DNA from: JAGWBJ01 sp964291465
GTDB lineage: Bacteria; Chloroflexota; Dehalococcoidia; Lucifugimonadales; JAGWBF01
DNA length: 64,000 nucleotides
Assembly (NCBI GenBank): GCA_964291465.2
Contig: OZ219942.1
Span: 186,001 to 250,000, forward strand
Direction of reading: 5' to 3'
Position 1 is the stretch's first letter. The number at the start of each line of letters is the position of its first letter. Positions 63,934-64,000 of the stretch are shown one piece after another. The position numbers and the translations under genes are program-made. A model generated the notes under the pieces. It had not been told where the DNA came from. It ran no database searches and saw nothing but the letters and a program-made list of their open reading frames with translations.

Positions 63934-64000
63934 CGCTCATCTCCGCCCCCGACCCCGGCCGGGCGCCGGCGGCCAGCAGCTCGTCCAGGACCTCTCTCAG
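63926..64000 (-). CDS. C-terminal end of an upstream gene (runs off the right edge)
   Basis: A minus-strand frame enters from the right edge and ends at a TAG (63926-63928) inside the ROK start region. Its 24 visible residues (LREVLDELLAAGARPGSG then AEMSDG) begin with a helix and end in a flexible tail. The eight-base overlap with the ROK gene is typical of operon neighbours. The product cannot be identified. Confidence 0.4.
   Translation of the reverse strand: MREVLDELLAAGARPGSGAEMSDG

Overview
The window is 64 kb of dense, high-G+C bacterial chromosome with about 60 real protein genes, two tRNA genes and no rRNA, CRISPR array, integrase or transposase. The mix of families (LLM flavin oxidoreductase, DUF1501/DUF1800/NHL proteins, PuuE-like deacetylases, hydantoinase B, DUF1445, CocE/NonD hydrolase, MmgE/PrpD, MaoC halves, DRTGG protein, CXXC-20-CXXC zinc ribbon) suggests an uncultured Chloroflexota bacterium of the SAR202/Dehalococcoidia kind. 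That is an inference from gene content; there is no marker gene here to prove it. Starts are a mix of ATG, GTG and TTG, with recognisable Shine-Dalgarno sites and sigma70-type promoters (TTGACN, 16-18 bp, TANNNT).

Layout. 1-8.7 kb: an asparaginase fragment, a three-domain RidA fusion, two PuuE-like deacetylases, an SHMT-like PLP enzyme, then cassette A (DUF1501, DUF1800, NHL). 8.7-12.7 kb (minus): MFS transporter, FAD amine oxidase, DUF1445 hydro-lyase, a HEPN-like small protein. 13-25 kb: LLM oxidoreductase, MpaB-type oxygenase, MMPL transporter, a large composite substrate-binding lipoprotein, small membrane proteins, a decayed YdeI gene, HAD dehalogenase, GYD protein, and an NCS2 permease with an extra cytosolic domain. 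25-30 kb: a one-piece sensor kinase/response regulator/DNA-binding protein, hydantoinase B and a Cys-rich partner. 30-34 kb (minus): a lipid operon of two MaoC halves, plsX, fabG and an esterase. 34-42 kb: MmgE/PrpD, DinB-like protein, acyl-CoA ligase, CocE hydrolase, FAD-linked oxidase, VTT membrane protein. 42-45.8 kb (minus): cassette B (DUF1800, NHL, DUF1501), a rearranged paralogue of cassette A with its own promoter and terminator. 46-51 kb: an orphan DNA methyltransferase, an amidohydrolase plus two deacetylases, and an odd SDR. 51.4-57.1 kb: a small putative island flanked by a 17-bp repeat of the 3' end of tRNA-Gly. 57-64 kb: tRNA-Gly and tRNA-Phe, DRTGG protein, aldehyde dehydrogenase, a ThDP decarboxylase pair with a cyclase-family hydrolase, dienelactone hydrolase and a ROK kinase.

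Together the genes describe a heterotroph that opens and hydrolyses amides, cyclic imides, esters and acyl-CoA substrates, with flavin, heme and MpaB-type oxygenases. The least understood parts are the duplicated DUF1501/DUF1800/NHL cassette, the two permeases that carry a degenerate ATPase-like C-terminal domain (one copy is inside the island), the triple RidA protein without the catalytic arginine, the composite lipoprotein, and a strong promoter with an inverted repeat in gene-free DNA next to tRNA remnants.
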